Below are positions 28,552 through 36,883 of a stretch of 36,883 nucleotides of DNA, in pieces. A program made the translations under genes and the position numbers. Position 1 is the first letter of the stretch. Every line of letters begins with the position of its first letter. This DNA is from Trichomonas tenax (lineage: Eukaryota > Parabasalia > Trichomonadida > Trichomonadidae): NCBI GenBank assembly GCA_023091735.1, contig JALKBU010000491.1, positions 1 to 36,883 on the forward strand, read 5' to 3'. The notes below the pieces were generated by a model. That model was not told the DNA's origin. It saw nothing but the letters and a program-made list of their open reading frames with translations, and made no database searches.

Positions 28552-29161
28552 TACAAGTTCATTGACTAAAGGATCTAGTTCTATCTTGTATAATAATAGA
28601 TTCATTATGTGTACAGAAACATATTATGGTCCAAAATATTTTTTGTGATTTGATAGATTAGGAACTAATATTAGTGTAATGGCCTTTACAATCGACAACT
28701 CTGATGTCATATATCAAAGCAATAATGTTTCTAGAACCCAAGGCACTCGTTCATGTTTGAATATTACTGTTTCGTATTCTTACTTTTCTTATACCTTGCG
28801 TGCTTTTTATTTTAAACAGTGCAATTCTTTAATGAAATACTGTATGGTACTAAATAATTCTCAAGTTCCATTAATGCAAGTTGATTCTGATACAAATTTG
28901 ACAATAATGAAATGCACCTTCAATGGAAATTATGTTGCTTGTTTATTTAATATTGTGGAAGGAAATATATACACTTATTCTTGTGCAATGGATGTCTCTT
29001 CAAATTGAGGCAATGTTCGAACTCTTTCAGCACATCCTGCTTTTAAAGGACTTGAAATTCATTACAGATCACCGAATCGTTTCATAACGTGCATTCTCAG
29101 AAATCCACCAAGATTTCATTTGGTATATTACATTGTCTGCATTATCACCTGCGATAGTTAA
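28502..29161 (+). pseudogene. Fragment of a parallel beta-helix surface-protein family
   Basis: One frame continues from 28502 to a final TAA at 29159-29161, interrupted by TGA at 28646-28648 and 29006-29008. The translation has the rhythm of trichomonad right-handed beta-helix proteins: repeated short strands with Cys and Asn ladders, such as CNSLMKYCMVLNNSQ and LTIMKCTFNGNYVACLF, and the turn NNRFIMCTETYYG. Intact members are large secreted or membrane proteins with hundreds of residues; this piece lacks both ends, any signal peptide and any membrane anchor. The duplicated DNA at 4702-5039 contains a related scrap. Called a pseudogene because of the two in-frame stops and missing ends. Confidence 0.75.
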
Positions 29162-29533
29162 ATAATGAAATTTAAGTATGACAATGAACAATTCAAGAAA
29201 TAAAACAGATGATTTTTTTAGATTTGAATTTTCATTAATACATGTCGAAAAACTATTGTACATGCAAAACAATGTAAATTCGACGAAGGGGTGATAAATG
29301 ATAAATCATCATTTAAAAACTAATAACAGCCAGTAATTCTAAAACTATTTGTTATACACTTAAGTTTGTATATTCCTTTAGTTTATAGAATAATGAAATT
29401 TAATGATAATATTATAATATTCTCAATCGAAAAGATCGAATTGAACACTCTATGTTATAAAATATAATAACTTCATTGCGTGTTAATATATATCTGAGTT
29501 TGAGAGAAAAATAATGAGGTTAAATAACTCTAT
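29162..29533. other. Intergenic region, nothing recognised
   Basis: AT-rich spacer between two pseudogenes. No coding or RNA signal seen. Confidence 0.6.
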
Positions 29534-30320
29534 TTAATCAAACATAAAAATATTAAATAAAGATTGAAATCTGACTGCAATGATTGGGAATGACTCATTT
29601 TTGCCTAAGCTTGGAGAATTTAATGTCTCGCAATCTTGGCTGAAACATCCCATGAAGTTATCAATATAAATTGCGCTTCCGTGGTCACCGGAGCTCTTTG
29701 AACCGCCTCCAATGATTATATCCTTCCTAGAAGCTGAGCAGAAGAAATCATTATTCTGAGACCACTTGAAACCGGCGAAATAAGGATGGAATTAGAACAC
29801 GAAGGTTTCTCCATTGCCTGTATACCCATTCTTTACCTCCAATGCGAGATCCGTCCTTACCAAGCAATAAAAGTAGAAGTAGCAATTTCTTTTCGGCCTT
29901 GGAATAGAAAGTGGAGAAAGAAACTCCATCATTGTTGGTCGAAAACAAGAGCTGCCACGGTAATAATCTAAATCTCTTCGGCATAAAGAGTCGTATCTGT
30001 TCAATCTCAGGTAAAGTGATAATTGTGGACTCTCTGTGCATTTCGAACTTGTTTTCTCTGAGAGAGCTTTGTTCTTTCAAGTAAGCTTCGATATCGAAAG
30101 ATCTTGCACGCATTCTGAGTTTCTTGTGGAGATTATCAAATTACATGCTAATGTTAAGTCCTTTCTTCAATTTAATAATGATTTCGTCGACTTGATTCTT
30201 GAAATCTTCAAGATGTGAGCGAATGGATGTGAAATTGATAACACTCACTGTGTTGGTGTTAAAAACATCAGCCAAGTGTGTGATTGTAAGGATTGCTGGG
30301 AAACTCGGTTTTCGAAATAA
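29534..30320 (-). pseudogene. TLD-domain protein, decayed
   Basis: Read from 30320 down. A helical region (VINFTSIRSHLEDFKNQVDE... and FDNLHKKLRMRARSFDIEAY) precedes a recognisable TLDc domain: RLLPWQLLFSTNNDGVSFST (family: W.LLYSS..DG.SF.TFY), NGETFVF, FHPYFAGFKWSQNNDFFCSA (family: Y.W...N.YF), DIIIGGG, and FSQDCETLNSPSL (family: S..C.TF.N..L). Breaks: TAA at 30141-30143 in the helical part, a frameshift in the Leu codon run around 29900, TAA at 29789-29791 inside the TLD domain, and a TGA at 30321-30323 bounding the readable N-terminal side. TLD proteins (Oxr1/TLDC family) are linked to oxidation resistance and V-ATPase regulation in other eukaryotes; trichomonads have many BTB/helical-TLD paralogues. 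The terminal TAA is at 29534-29536. Confidence 0.8.
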
Positions 30321-31048
30321 TCAGCGATTTACTCTTCAGAATGCTTCTGAAAGGAAGAACTGTGAGCTGGATTGCTAGCACCTTGGCTACCAGTTCCAAT
30401 CAAGCATTTAATTTTGCTCTTCAGAGGCATTCTGAAGTGGAAATCTTTGATTTCTTAATGATGGCGTATGAAAGGAAGATCTGTGAGTTTAGCTACTAAC
30501 ATGCGTGGTACCTATGTCAAAGTAGTCCCCAGTTCTTCCCGTCAGATGCGATTTTGAAATAAAAACTAATACATAATTTGAATGATTATATGACTTTACA
30601 TGTCAAAAATATTAATATTTTGACACATAAAACTAGAGATTCCGACGGTTTTACATGTCAGATAATTCTCTTTTTTGTGACAACTTTCGGTACGTGACAA
30701 TCTTCTTCAAGTAGTTGATGAAAGAATAATATGTAAGTAACAACAGGAGGTTGATCAAAAAAAGGTCAATTTTCTCACTTTACATGGCAGACAAGGTTAA
30801 TTTTTTCTGACCCTTCAGAAACAAATTCTGTGACCACTAAATTGACATATTTTACCTTTGGAAATGAAGCTTTATTCTGTCCAGCTGATTTTATGAACAT
30901 GGTAAAAATAATATAAGCTAAATCAAGAGGAACCAAATTTAATCAATCTAATGAATTTCGACTGCTTTTAACGGCAAGTATTTATTATTTTTGATGTGAT
31001 GGTTATTTTTGGTATTTTTAAGGATCTTTTGTTTGAGATTTTGAACAT
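30321..31048. other. Noncoding DNA with motif copies and an inverted repeat
   Basis: The first 180 bases may hold further debris of the TLD pseudogene (two similar pieces around 30328-30365 and 30412-30450). TTTACATGTCA lies at 30595-30605 and 30650-30660, and an AT-rich inverted repeat (TGTCAAAA...TTTTGACA) at 30601-30625. Confidence 0.6.
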
Positions 31049-31058
31049 TGTCACTTTT
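31049..31058 (+). promoter_or_regulatory. Initiator element TCACTTTT / inverse AAAAGTGACA
   Basis: TGTCACTTTT sits about 22-32 nt before ATG 31081. TCACTTTT fits the TCA-Y-W initiator, while the reverse complement is the AAAAGTGACA motif found before the Rab and 19814 genes. Confidence 0.6.
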
Positions 31059-31080
31059 CCAGAATTCGAGGCGCAAAAAA

Positions 31081-33747
31081 ATGAGTTACCGCAGGAAAAC
31101 CGGCGGTAGTCTCATCGGCGATTCACAATTCATTGATCGTTCAAATAGATCTTTTGACTTTGGCAGTGCAAAAGCGGACAAATACGGACGAGAATTACGA
31201 AATACACTCGAATTTCAACCATATAGGTCGAATGACAGAATGTTCATCACATCGTCGCCTCGCAAGGACTCACCCGATTATTACTATGACTCTTATGACA
31301 TCTATGGATATTATTCTGATTATTATTCATCCGTTACTCATGGTTATTCATCAGAAATATATTCAACGAATGGAACTAGAGACGATGAACTTCCTTCTGT
31401 GCACTTTGACTCAGATGATGACAGTTATTTGTCTAAATCGATATCTAAAACTATGGAATCGCCTCAAAAAATGCCACCACAGCCACAAAACGTTAATATT
31501 CCGATATTTAGATTCCCAGCAGAGGCTAAAAATTCAAAAGATAGAAGTGCCAAAGATAAAAAAGCAAAAAAGAGCTCGAAACGATCAAAAGCTCCGCCAA
31601 TACCAGAAACTATCCCATCATCAAGCGACACAGTCAGCACAACACAAAAGAAAGAAAAGAAACCAGATTTGCTATCTCCCGCTCCAGGATTCATTTTACA
31701 ACTTGATACACCATCAGAAATTGATCATACAGATTACTTGAGACAGATTCGTCCACGAAACGTCAAAGATCGAAAACCACCACCGAAATTAGAAGAAGAA
31801 CAAAAGAAAAACAAAACACATATACAGAGTTACGAAGCACCTCTTCAGAAAGCTGCTGATGCGTATAGAAAGGCTGCTCTCGAAAAGAAAGAAAGATTGA
31901 AAAAATTAGAAGAAGAAAAAGCAAAACAAAAGGCAGAAAAAGAAAAATTACTTCAACAACTGAATCAAAAACTTGCGAAAACAACTCCTGTCATTCCAAA
32001 AATCGAAAATTCAAGTGTTAATACCGATAAATTATCTGATGAACTTCCGAAAAAGACAAAAGCGCCTCGAGTCTTCACTCTTGATGCAATTTCAGACAAG
32101 AAATTACTTCAGAACAAGCAAGAAGCTCCAAAATCAATGGATCAATCGTCTAAGACCACGAAACCAAAGAAAAAGAAAGCCAAAAAGCAATCAGAAGAAC
32201 CAATTGTTATATTTAATGATAGTGAATCGATTCAATCCATTCAAACTTTACAATCATCAAATCAATCAGTGAAATCTGCGCAAATAGTACAGTCAGCTAA
32301 AACTCAACCAGCGATACATAAGCAAAATCCACCGCAATTAAATCTTGATGAGAAAGTTCAAAACACTGAAGATATGGATGTTCGCTACATCAATATTGAT
32401 AATCATTCTGAGGTTGGAGTTCAACCTCCTGTTACACTGCAGCCTTCAAATCCAGAGCCAGTTATCGCAGAAAAAGTTGCATTAAATAATAGAAGTGGAT
32501 TAGCTTTAGACAAGATTATGAATGAAGAAAAGGATGAACTCGATGCTGACTTTAAAGAATTCTTTAAAGACAGTACATCGCATAAGATAATTGTTGACGA
32601 AAATGATGTGATTGAGATTGAAAATCCTTATGAAGATTCCCCATTTAAGTTCCAGAGTAAGACACTGCCCCCATATTATAGTCCTCAGCCAACAGGAGAC
32701 AGTTTGACAACAGAAACACTGAGCACTGGTGGAACAAACATTGCTGTCGCTGAAGGAGAAACTCCTAATACAACAAGAGTTGGAAACATCAGTCTTGTCA
32801 ATGAAACAATCAGTGGCTTACCTGACACTATTTCTCTTGTGTTTAAAGCTGATACTGCGCAGTTTACAAATGAAGAACTTGCAAGCATTAACAATAATGT
32901 TGATGCAAAATCGCTCTTCGTCATCAAAGTTCCATCTCCAAGCAAGAAAGATGACGACAAAAAGAGCTTCGTTAGTTTGTCTGGTCTCGAGAAGCGTTCT
33001 TATCACACATCCAAGAAGCAGCATACTAAAAAATCCGACACATTTGATGTTCCTGATCACCCAACGAGGACATCAGGAAGCATTGAAGGCTTAAGCACAA
33101 AAGCTTCTGAAAAAGAAATTCCCCCAAGAAGGAAATCATATGAAGAGCCTGATGAGTTATTCAATGTTAACTTGGATGAGTTGATTCGTGGATACAAAGA
33201 ACGAAAGAAAGAGAAAGAAATGCAGGAGAAAAAGAAGCAAAACATCGTTGTCAGTCTTGATAGTGAAGAGGACCAAATCCTGAAGAGTATAACAGCAGAC
33301 AGTTTCGAAGGTGCTCCTAAGTCAGCGAGAGTTGTTGCAGTTAATCCATTCAGAAAAGTTGAAGAACAGAATCTCACTGTTGATAACAAAGCTGATGCAA
33401 AGAGTCACCGCAGCCGCAGAAGCCGCAAGAAAGCTCCAGAGCCCGAAGAAGAGCTTAAGCCACCAGAGACACTTGCAAGCGTTGCCCCGACGCATCTTCC
33501 TGATGAAGGAATCAGCGCATTCAGATGGGAAGCATATCCAGAGACAGTTCCAACAATTCCAAAGTCACAACTTATACAGAATCATGACTCGTTGACACAG
33601 GCAGTGCCAAATCCATCAGAGCCAGTCAAAGGATGGCTCAAATTCCAGATTGGTTTCATCCCTCTTTGCGACAGTTCAGAACAAGTCCAAAAGGCATCAG
33701 AAACATTTGATTTTGAATTCCTCCTCAAGCAGATGAGGAAGGAATAA
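31081..33747 (+). CDS. Large Tyr-rich, disordered and coiled-coil protein
   Basis: 888 aa from ATG 31081; the frame is open a few codons further back without an ATG. Residues about 74-110 are a Tyr-rich block (YYYDSYDIYGYYSDYYSS). A basic, Ser/Pro-rich region with Lys clusters follows, then a coiled coil at about 255-315 (RKAALEKKERLKKLEEEKAK), a long low-complexity Gln/Ser/Pro part, a second short charged helix near 710-725 (KERKKEKEMQEKKKQ), and a more ordered C-terminus (GISAFRWEAYPETVPTIP, then GWLKFQIGFIPLCDSSEQVQ, about 865-880). No known domain recognised. The composition suggests an intrinsically disordered scaffold. It shares design features with the 14031-15005 protein. The C-terminal 60 residues are the best probe for homologues. 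Confidence 0.8.
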   Translation: MSYRRKTGGSLIGDSQFIDRSNRSFDFGSAKADKYGRELRNTLEFQPYRSNDRMFITSSPRKDSPDYYYDSYDIYGYYSDYYSSVTHGYSSEIYSTNGTRDDELPSVHFDSDDDSYLSKSISKTMESPQKMPPQPQNVNIPIFRFPAEAKNSKDRSAKDKKAKKSSKRSKAPPIPETIPSSSDTVSTTQKKEKKPDLLSPAPGFILQLDTPSEIDHTDYLRQIRPRNVKDRKPPPKLEEEQKKNKTHIQSYEAPLQKAADAYRKAALEKKERLKKLEEEKAKQKAEKEKLLQQLNQKLAKTTPVIPKIENSSVNTDKLSDELPKKTKAPRVFTLDAISDKKLLQNKQEAPKSMDQSSKTTKPKKKKAKKQSEEPIVIFNDSESIQSIQTLQSSNQSVKSAQIVQSAKTQPAIHKQNPPQLNLDEKVQNTEDMDVRYINIDNHSEVGVQPPVTLQPSNPEPVIAEKVALNNRSGLALDKIMNEEKDELDADFKEFFKDSTSHKIIVDENDVIEIENPYEDSPFKFQSKTLPPYYSPQPTGDSLTTETLSTGGTNIAVAEGETPNTTRVGNISLVNETISGLPDTISLVFKADTAQFTNEELASINNNVDAKSLFVIKVPSPSKKDDDKKSFVSLSGLEKRSYHTSKKQHTKKSDTFDVPDHPTRTSGSIEGLSTKASEKEIPPRRKSYEEPDELFNVNLDELIRGYKERKKEKEMQEKKKQNIVVSLDSEEDQILKSITADSFEGAPKSARVVAVNPFRKVEEQNLTVDNKADAKSHRSRRSRKKAPEPEEELKPPETLASVAPTHLPDEGISAFRWEAYPETVPTIPKSQLIQNHDSLTQAVPNPSEPVKGWLKFQIGFIPLCDSSEQVQKASETFDFEFLLKQMRKE

Positions 33748-34237
33748 TATTAAAATAGATTTGTGTGTTTTTTACGAAATTACTTCTCTATTTTTTATTT
33801 TCATAATATCAACAAAATTCTATTCAATCTCTTCTCATTTATCAATATTTTTCAAATTTTTTAATGAAATTAACTTTCTTATGAATAGTATATGTATGTT
33901 TTTAAATGAAATGCTGAAATAACAAAATTTTTGAAAACCTGAAAATAAAAGAAGTAAACAGGATTTTGAAAATTTATCTTATTTTAGATAAAAATTATGT
34001 TTTCAAAAGAATTTTTAAAAATCAAACTAATGCAATAAACTAAATAATATGTAAAAATAATAAATATTTGGGGTTTTACAGAAATTTATTAAAGATTTCA
34101 TGAAATTTCATTTTATCTTGATCAAAATTCAAATTTAGTTCTAAATACAGCATTTTCAGACTATAAAGATATCAAAAATGAAATAAAAAGATATGGTTAA
34201 GTACCGAAAATAGTTTACAATTTTATAAAAAAAAAAA
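33748..34237. other. Intergenic region, nothing recognised
   Basis: AT-rich, with an A11 run directly before the next ATG. No TCA-type initiator close to the start codon. Confidence 0.6.
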
Positions 34238-34852
34238 ATGCAACCAGAAGTTGACGACGAATTCGTCCAGTTTTTCGACATCGACGTCCCCGTAGAGAAC
34301 AGACTCGATGACGAAGCCGACAATCAGAATGACGACGAAGTAGGCGAAGAATTCAACATATTAAAAATCCAAGTCTCAGTTAAGCAAGTTGACGAAGATG
34401 TCGACGAAATCAAGATATGCTTATACGACAGCGATAACTTATTCTTCCTTTACGAAGGAAATATGACAAAAGATGAATTCGAAAAGTTTAAGAACGAGCA
34501 GGAACTCGAAATTGACTTCAACGACTTCCCCAATGTCCTTCAGGAGGTCCTCAGCCAGATTCCTGAAAACATTGTCGAAGGATCTTACGTTGCTGTTTTA
34601 AAGAAGTCGTCCGATGACCAAGTTCAGTTTATTGTTAAACAGGACCTCGACGTCTGCACAACGGAAATATTCAACATCAAGCTTCAGCAGCCAGATTTCG
34701 AGAGATTCCAAAAAGTTAGCCAGCAGCGTTACAACGAGCTTTGTAAGCGCGATAATGCAATCAAGATCCAGTATAAGGACCTTGTAAAGAGAATTAGACG
34801 CCAAGATCCAAAGATATTACAGGATTTCAAGATTAACGCTCAGATCGAGTGA
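34238..34852 (+). CDS. SAS-6-like head-domain protein (centriole cartwheel family)
   Basis: 204 aa. After an acidic N-terminus (1-40), residues about 41-160 follow the SAS-6 N-terminal (XRCC4-like) head: ILKIQVSV, then KICLYDSDNLFFLYEGNMTKDEF (59-81; family L.D..D..FLY...I.E.DF), FKNEQELEIDFNDFP (84-98; family LK..Q.LLVDF..FP), a helix VLQEVLSQI, strands VAVLKKS and QVQFIVKQD, and a final helix FERFQKVSQQRYNEL. SAS-6 head domains dimerise to build the nine-fold cartwheel of basal bodies. The usual long coiled-coil tail is missing; only about 35 residues follow the head. That recalls SAS6-like (SAS6L) proteins of other protists. Trichomonads have flagellar basal bodies, so a role there is plausible. 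Confidence 0.7.
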   Translation: MQPEVDDEFVQFFDIDVPVENRLDDEADNQNDDEVGEEFNILKIQVSVKQVDEDVDEIKICLYDSDNLFFLYEGNMTKDEFEKFKNEQELEIDFNDFPNVLQEVLSQIPENIVEGSYVAVLKKSSDDQVQFIVKQDLDVCTTEIFNIKLQQPDFERFQKVSQQRYNELCKRDNAIKIQYKDLVKRIRRQDPKILQDFKINAQIE

Positions 34853-35203
34853 AATCCGAACAATAAGACAAATTTTTAACAATCCGATGTCAATTATTAT
34901 GATTTCTTAAACAAATTATTACAGTATTAACTTCAATAATTTTTTCGATAGTATTATTTTCATTTTCTATCCAATTCTAATAATACATTCAATAATGTTC
35001 TTTCTTTTATATGCAACCGCAAAAGTAATATTAAAATATATTTGAAATTTCGAAAATATTGAAAAGTATTTTCTCAATTTGAAACATTATCTATTCAAAA
35101 GCATAATTGTGTTGATATGCAATGATAGTTTAGCTTTGTTTTGAGTTCATATTTGAAAGATTTGGTTGAATTTAAAAACAAAAAAAGAAAATATATTTAA
35201 AAC
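34853..35203. other. Convergent intergenic region, nothing recognised
   Basis: AT-rich 351-bp spacer between the 3' ends of the SAS-6-like and ALG7 genes. Confidence 0.6.
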
Positions 35204-36328
35204 TTATGGTAATAATGAGTTATTATAAAAGTATTTGATAGCGTAGGCACCAATGCAGCAAGCTATCTGGAAGAGGAGAAGTTCAACACAAAGTCTCGCT
35301 TCAGTCTTTGGACCGAAGAGAATGAGCCACCAGTTGACGATATTGAGGTTTGTCTTGATGCCTTCGAGCTTTCCTATAGCTGGGTTACGCTTTGGAAGAC
35401 GGTGACGTGGGCATGGGATGATTCCAAAAAGCTGTGGAAGGGAAAGAAGGAAGTTGATGATTTGTGGTGTCATGAACAATAATGTCATCTCAGAGAAATG
35501 ACCGAGAATTCCAGCAGCAGCGATAGTTGTGCCTGCAGTGAGTGTGAATGTGTCGCCAACGAAGACTCTCGATGGATACCAGTTGAAATGAAGCAAAGCG
35601 TAAGTTGAGAAGATGAAAGGAAGAAGAATTGTTGCAGCAGCCTGTGCCTGTGTGTCGACACTCCAATAGTAGAGAGAGTGGAACAACAAGAAGCAGGCAA
35701 CAATCAAAGACTGACCAGCTTCTAAGCCATTAATTCCGGCGTAAATATTAATTGAATGTGTACAGAAAACAGATAAAAGGCAAATGAAGATCTGGTAAAA
35801 GACACCAATATCGATGCATTCGATTCTAACGATCTTTCTAAGTGGAAGCAAAAATCCTTTCAAGCAAATTGTCGTAGAACCATTGTAATCAAGGATGATT
35901 GGGAGAACAGTGAAGATTGGGATGACAATTTTCACTTTCCATGGAATATCAAGAACATCATCTGCGAATCCAAGCAATGTAGTGATGACAACGGACACTA
36001 AAGCGGGATAAAGGTCCTTTTTGTCCTTGGAGAATGCAGCAATGATGACTAAAGCGATCAAAAACGATGAAGATGATTGAAGACCCATTGATTCTGGGAC
36101 TTTTACTGGATTTTCTTTGTCATAAGGCTTGTTTATATCAACTCCACCAAGGTTATGACGAAGATGGGCGTTCATGCAGCGTGGAATTGCGTATAAAGTT
36201 AAAAAGTACGACATTATCGACAATCCGATCGTAGTGAGGAGCTTAGGGTCTGAAAAGTGGTGATATGACACCAGAATGATGGGAACCAGAAGCAAACTCA
36301 GCATGTAGTAGAAAACACGCGTTGTCAT
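35204..36328 (-). CDS. ALG7: UDP-GlcNAc:dolichyl-phosphate GlcNAc-1-phosphate transferase
   Basis: 374 aa, somewhat shorter than human DPAGT1 (about 408). Catalyses the first step of N-glycan precursor assembly on the cytosolic face of the ER: transfer of GlcNAc-1-phosphate from UDP-GlcNAc to dolichyl phosphate. Conserved motifs: GFADDVLDIPWKVK (120-133) with the catalytic-loop aspartates, NIYAGINGLEAGQS (194-207), FVGDTFTLTAG (256-266) with the Asp near the Mg2+ site, and IPCPRHRLPKRN (304-315), the cytosolic loop for the UDP-GlcNAc sugar. About ten hydrophobic spans are visible, starting right after the first residues. Fits the truncated but present N-glycosylation pathway of trichomonads, and is the known target class of tunicamycin. 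Start by first ATG; its leader is A-rich without a clear TCA initiator. Confidence 0.95.
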   Translation of the reverse strand: MTTRVFYYMLSLLLVPIILVSYHHFSDPKLLTTIGLSIMSYFLTLYAIPRCMNAHLRHNLGGVDINKPYDKENPVKVPESMGLQSSSSFLIALVIIAAFSKDKKDLYPALVSVVITTLLGFADDVLDIPWKVKIVIPIFTVLPIILDYNGSTTICLKGFLLPLRKIVRIECIDIGVFYQIFICLLSVFCTHSINIYAGINGLEAGQSLIVACFLLFHSLYYWSVDTQAQAAATILLPFIFSTYALLHFNWYPSRVFVGDTFTLTAGTTIAAAGILGHFSEMTLLFMTPQIINFLLSLPQLFGIIPCPRHRLPKRNPAIGKLEGIKTNLNIVNWWLILFGPKTEARLCVELLLFQIACCIGAYAIKYFYNNSLLP

Positions 36329-36647
36329 TTATTTATATTTGGTTTCATCGTCAGATTCGCTGTCATTTTTCAGAAATTTTTGACAAAAGTCGGAATAAGG
36401 TGAGAAATCTTTCACCTGAATCACCTCTGTACACACACATCGGATATAGTAGTATACAGATTGTGATTTTTCAAGGTAATCCAAAAATATGGCTAATCCC
36501 AAAAATCAGCAATCTGCGAATATCCATAATCATAATTTCCTTAATATATAAAATAACAATTTCCCTAGAATTTATATCGAAATCTTAACAATTTCTTATA
36601 ATTTGTTATTAAAATATAAAGTGGGACACGAAACACTTCCATTCAAA
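36329..36647. other. Intergenic region, nothing recognised
   Basis: Upstream region of ALG7 leading into the second copy of the dispersed repeat. No coding signal. Confidence 0.55.
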
Positions 36648-36649
36648 AA

Positions 36650-36883
36650 GGGACTGGGACAAAATAGAACAACGTGCTTTTCTGACATGTAAATTATGTT
36701 TGACATATAGAGTCAGAATGTCAAATATAAAGGAAAGTGACGTGATTGCGCGGGAAAAAAAAATGGAAAAGTGTCAATAGGTTGAAATGGATTGAACTCA
36801 ATGTTGGAAGCCAAAGAAGACTTCATTATGAGTAGTTGTGGCCTCATAGTGAAGGATGACCTGGTGATCTAGCAGAGATGCAT
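36650..36883 (+). repeat. Dispersed repeat, copy 2 (truncated by window end)
   Basis: Matches 26304-26535 almost throughout. Differences cluster in the AT-rich left part; the GC-rich part (about 36790-36883) is nearly identical except for a TCG-to-TAG change at about 36868. TGACATGTAAA is exact here (36683-36693). Confidence 0.85.

Noticed and set aside
1..36883. CRISPR arrays, rRNA genes or a prokaryotic operon
   Set aside because: No regularly spaced repeats or rRNA-like sequence seen; gene structure, intron and gene content are eukaryotic.

Overview
The window reads as nuclear DNA of a parabasalid flagellate (Trichomonas/Tritrichomonas-like). Four observations support this. One protein-kinase gene is split by a 79-nt intron that starts GTATGT and ends ACTAACACACAG, the parabasalid intron signature. 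Several genes have an initiator of the TCA-Y-W type (TCATTTTT, TCACTTCATTT) within about 30 nt of the ATG. Some stop codons overlap a TAAA, the known trichomonad poly(A) signal. The gene content (bacterial-type thiol peroxidase, coiled-coil cytoskeletal proteins, kinase and ankyrin proteins, TLD-domain and beta-helix pseudogenes) also fits. The DNA is AT-rich, and intergenic regions are longer than in compact protists. All calls are from reading the sequence; no database search was run.

Layout, left to right. 1-126: end of a gene with a phage tail-fibre-like C-terminus. 0.97-3.9 kb: a Spt20-like SAGA subunit convergent with a long coiled-coil protein. 3.9-5.9 kb: noncoding DNA with an old duplicated fragment. 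5.9-8.6 kb: a BET-type bromodomain/NET protein, a probable beta-propeller protein and a stefin-type cystatin. 9.4-11.5 kb: an intron-containing DYRK-like kinase divergent from a Rab GTPase, with a 21-nt A-run after the Rab gene. 11.6-13.6 kb: a decayed NEK-like kinase/ankyrin locus. 14.0-15.0 kb: a Ser/Asp/Tyr-rich protein. 15.0-18.7 kb: a large noncoding block with perfect GC-rich hairpins and a ladder of G-runs. 18.7-25.6 kb: thiol peroxidase, a coiled-coil protein, a MAPKK-like kinase, a tiny tail-anchored protein and a caspase-fold-like protein. 26-30.4 kb: repeat territory, with a dispersed repeat, a roughly 1-kb element with terminal inverted repeats, a beta-helix surface-protein pseudogene and a TLD-domain pseudogene. 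31-36.3 kb: a large Tyr-rich/coiled-coil protein, a SAS-6-like head-domain protein and the dolichol-phosphate GlcNAc-1-P transferase (ALG7). The window ends inside a second copy of the 26.3-kb repeat.

The genes do not form an operon; they are separately transcribed housekeeping, cytoskeletal and signalling genes. Two themes recur: chromatin/SAGA-type acetylation (Spt20-like and BET proteins about 5 kb apart) and cytoskeleton (coiled-coil proteins, SAS-6-like protein). The points most worth following are two short motifs (AAAAGTGACA and TGACATGTAAA) present far above chance and shared between gene starts and mobile-element-like DNA; the perfect hairpins carrying CGCAT-type sequence; the caspase-like protein that lacks the expected histidine; the SAS-6 head without a coiled-coil tail; and the phage-like gene end.
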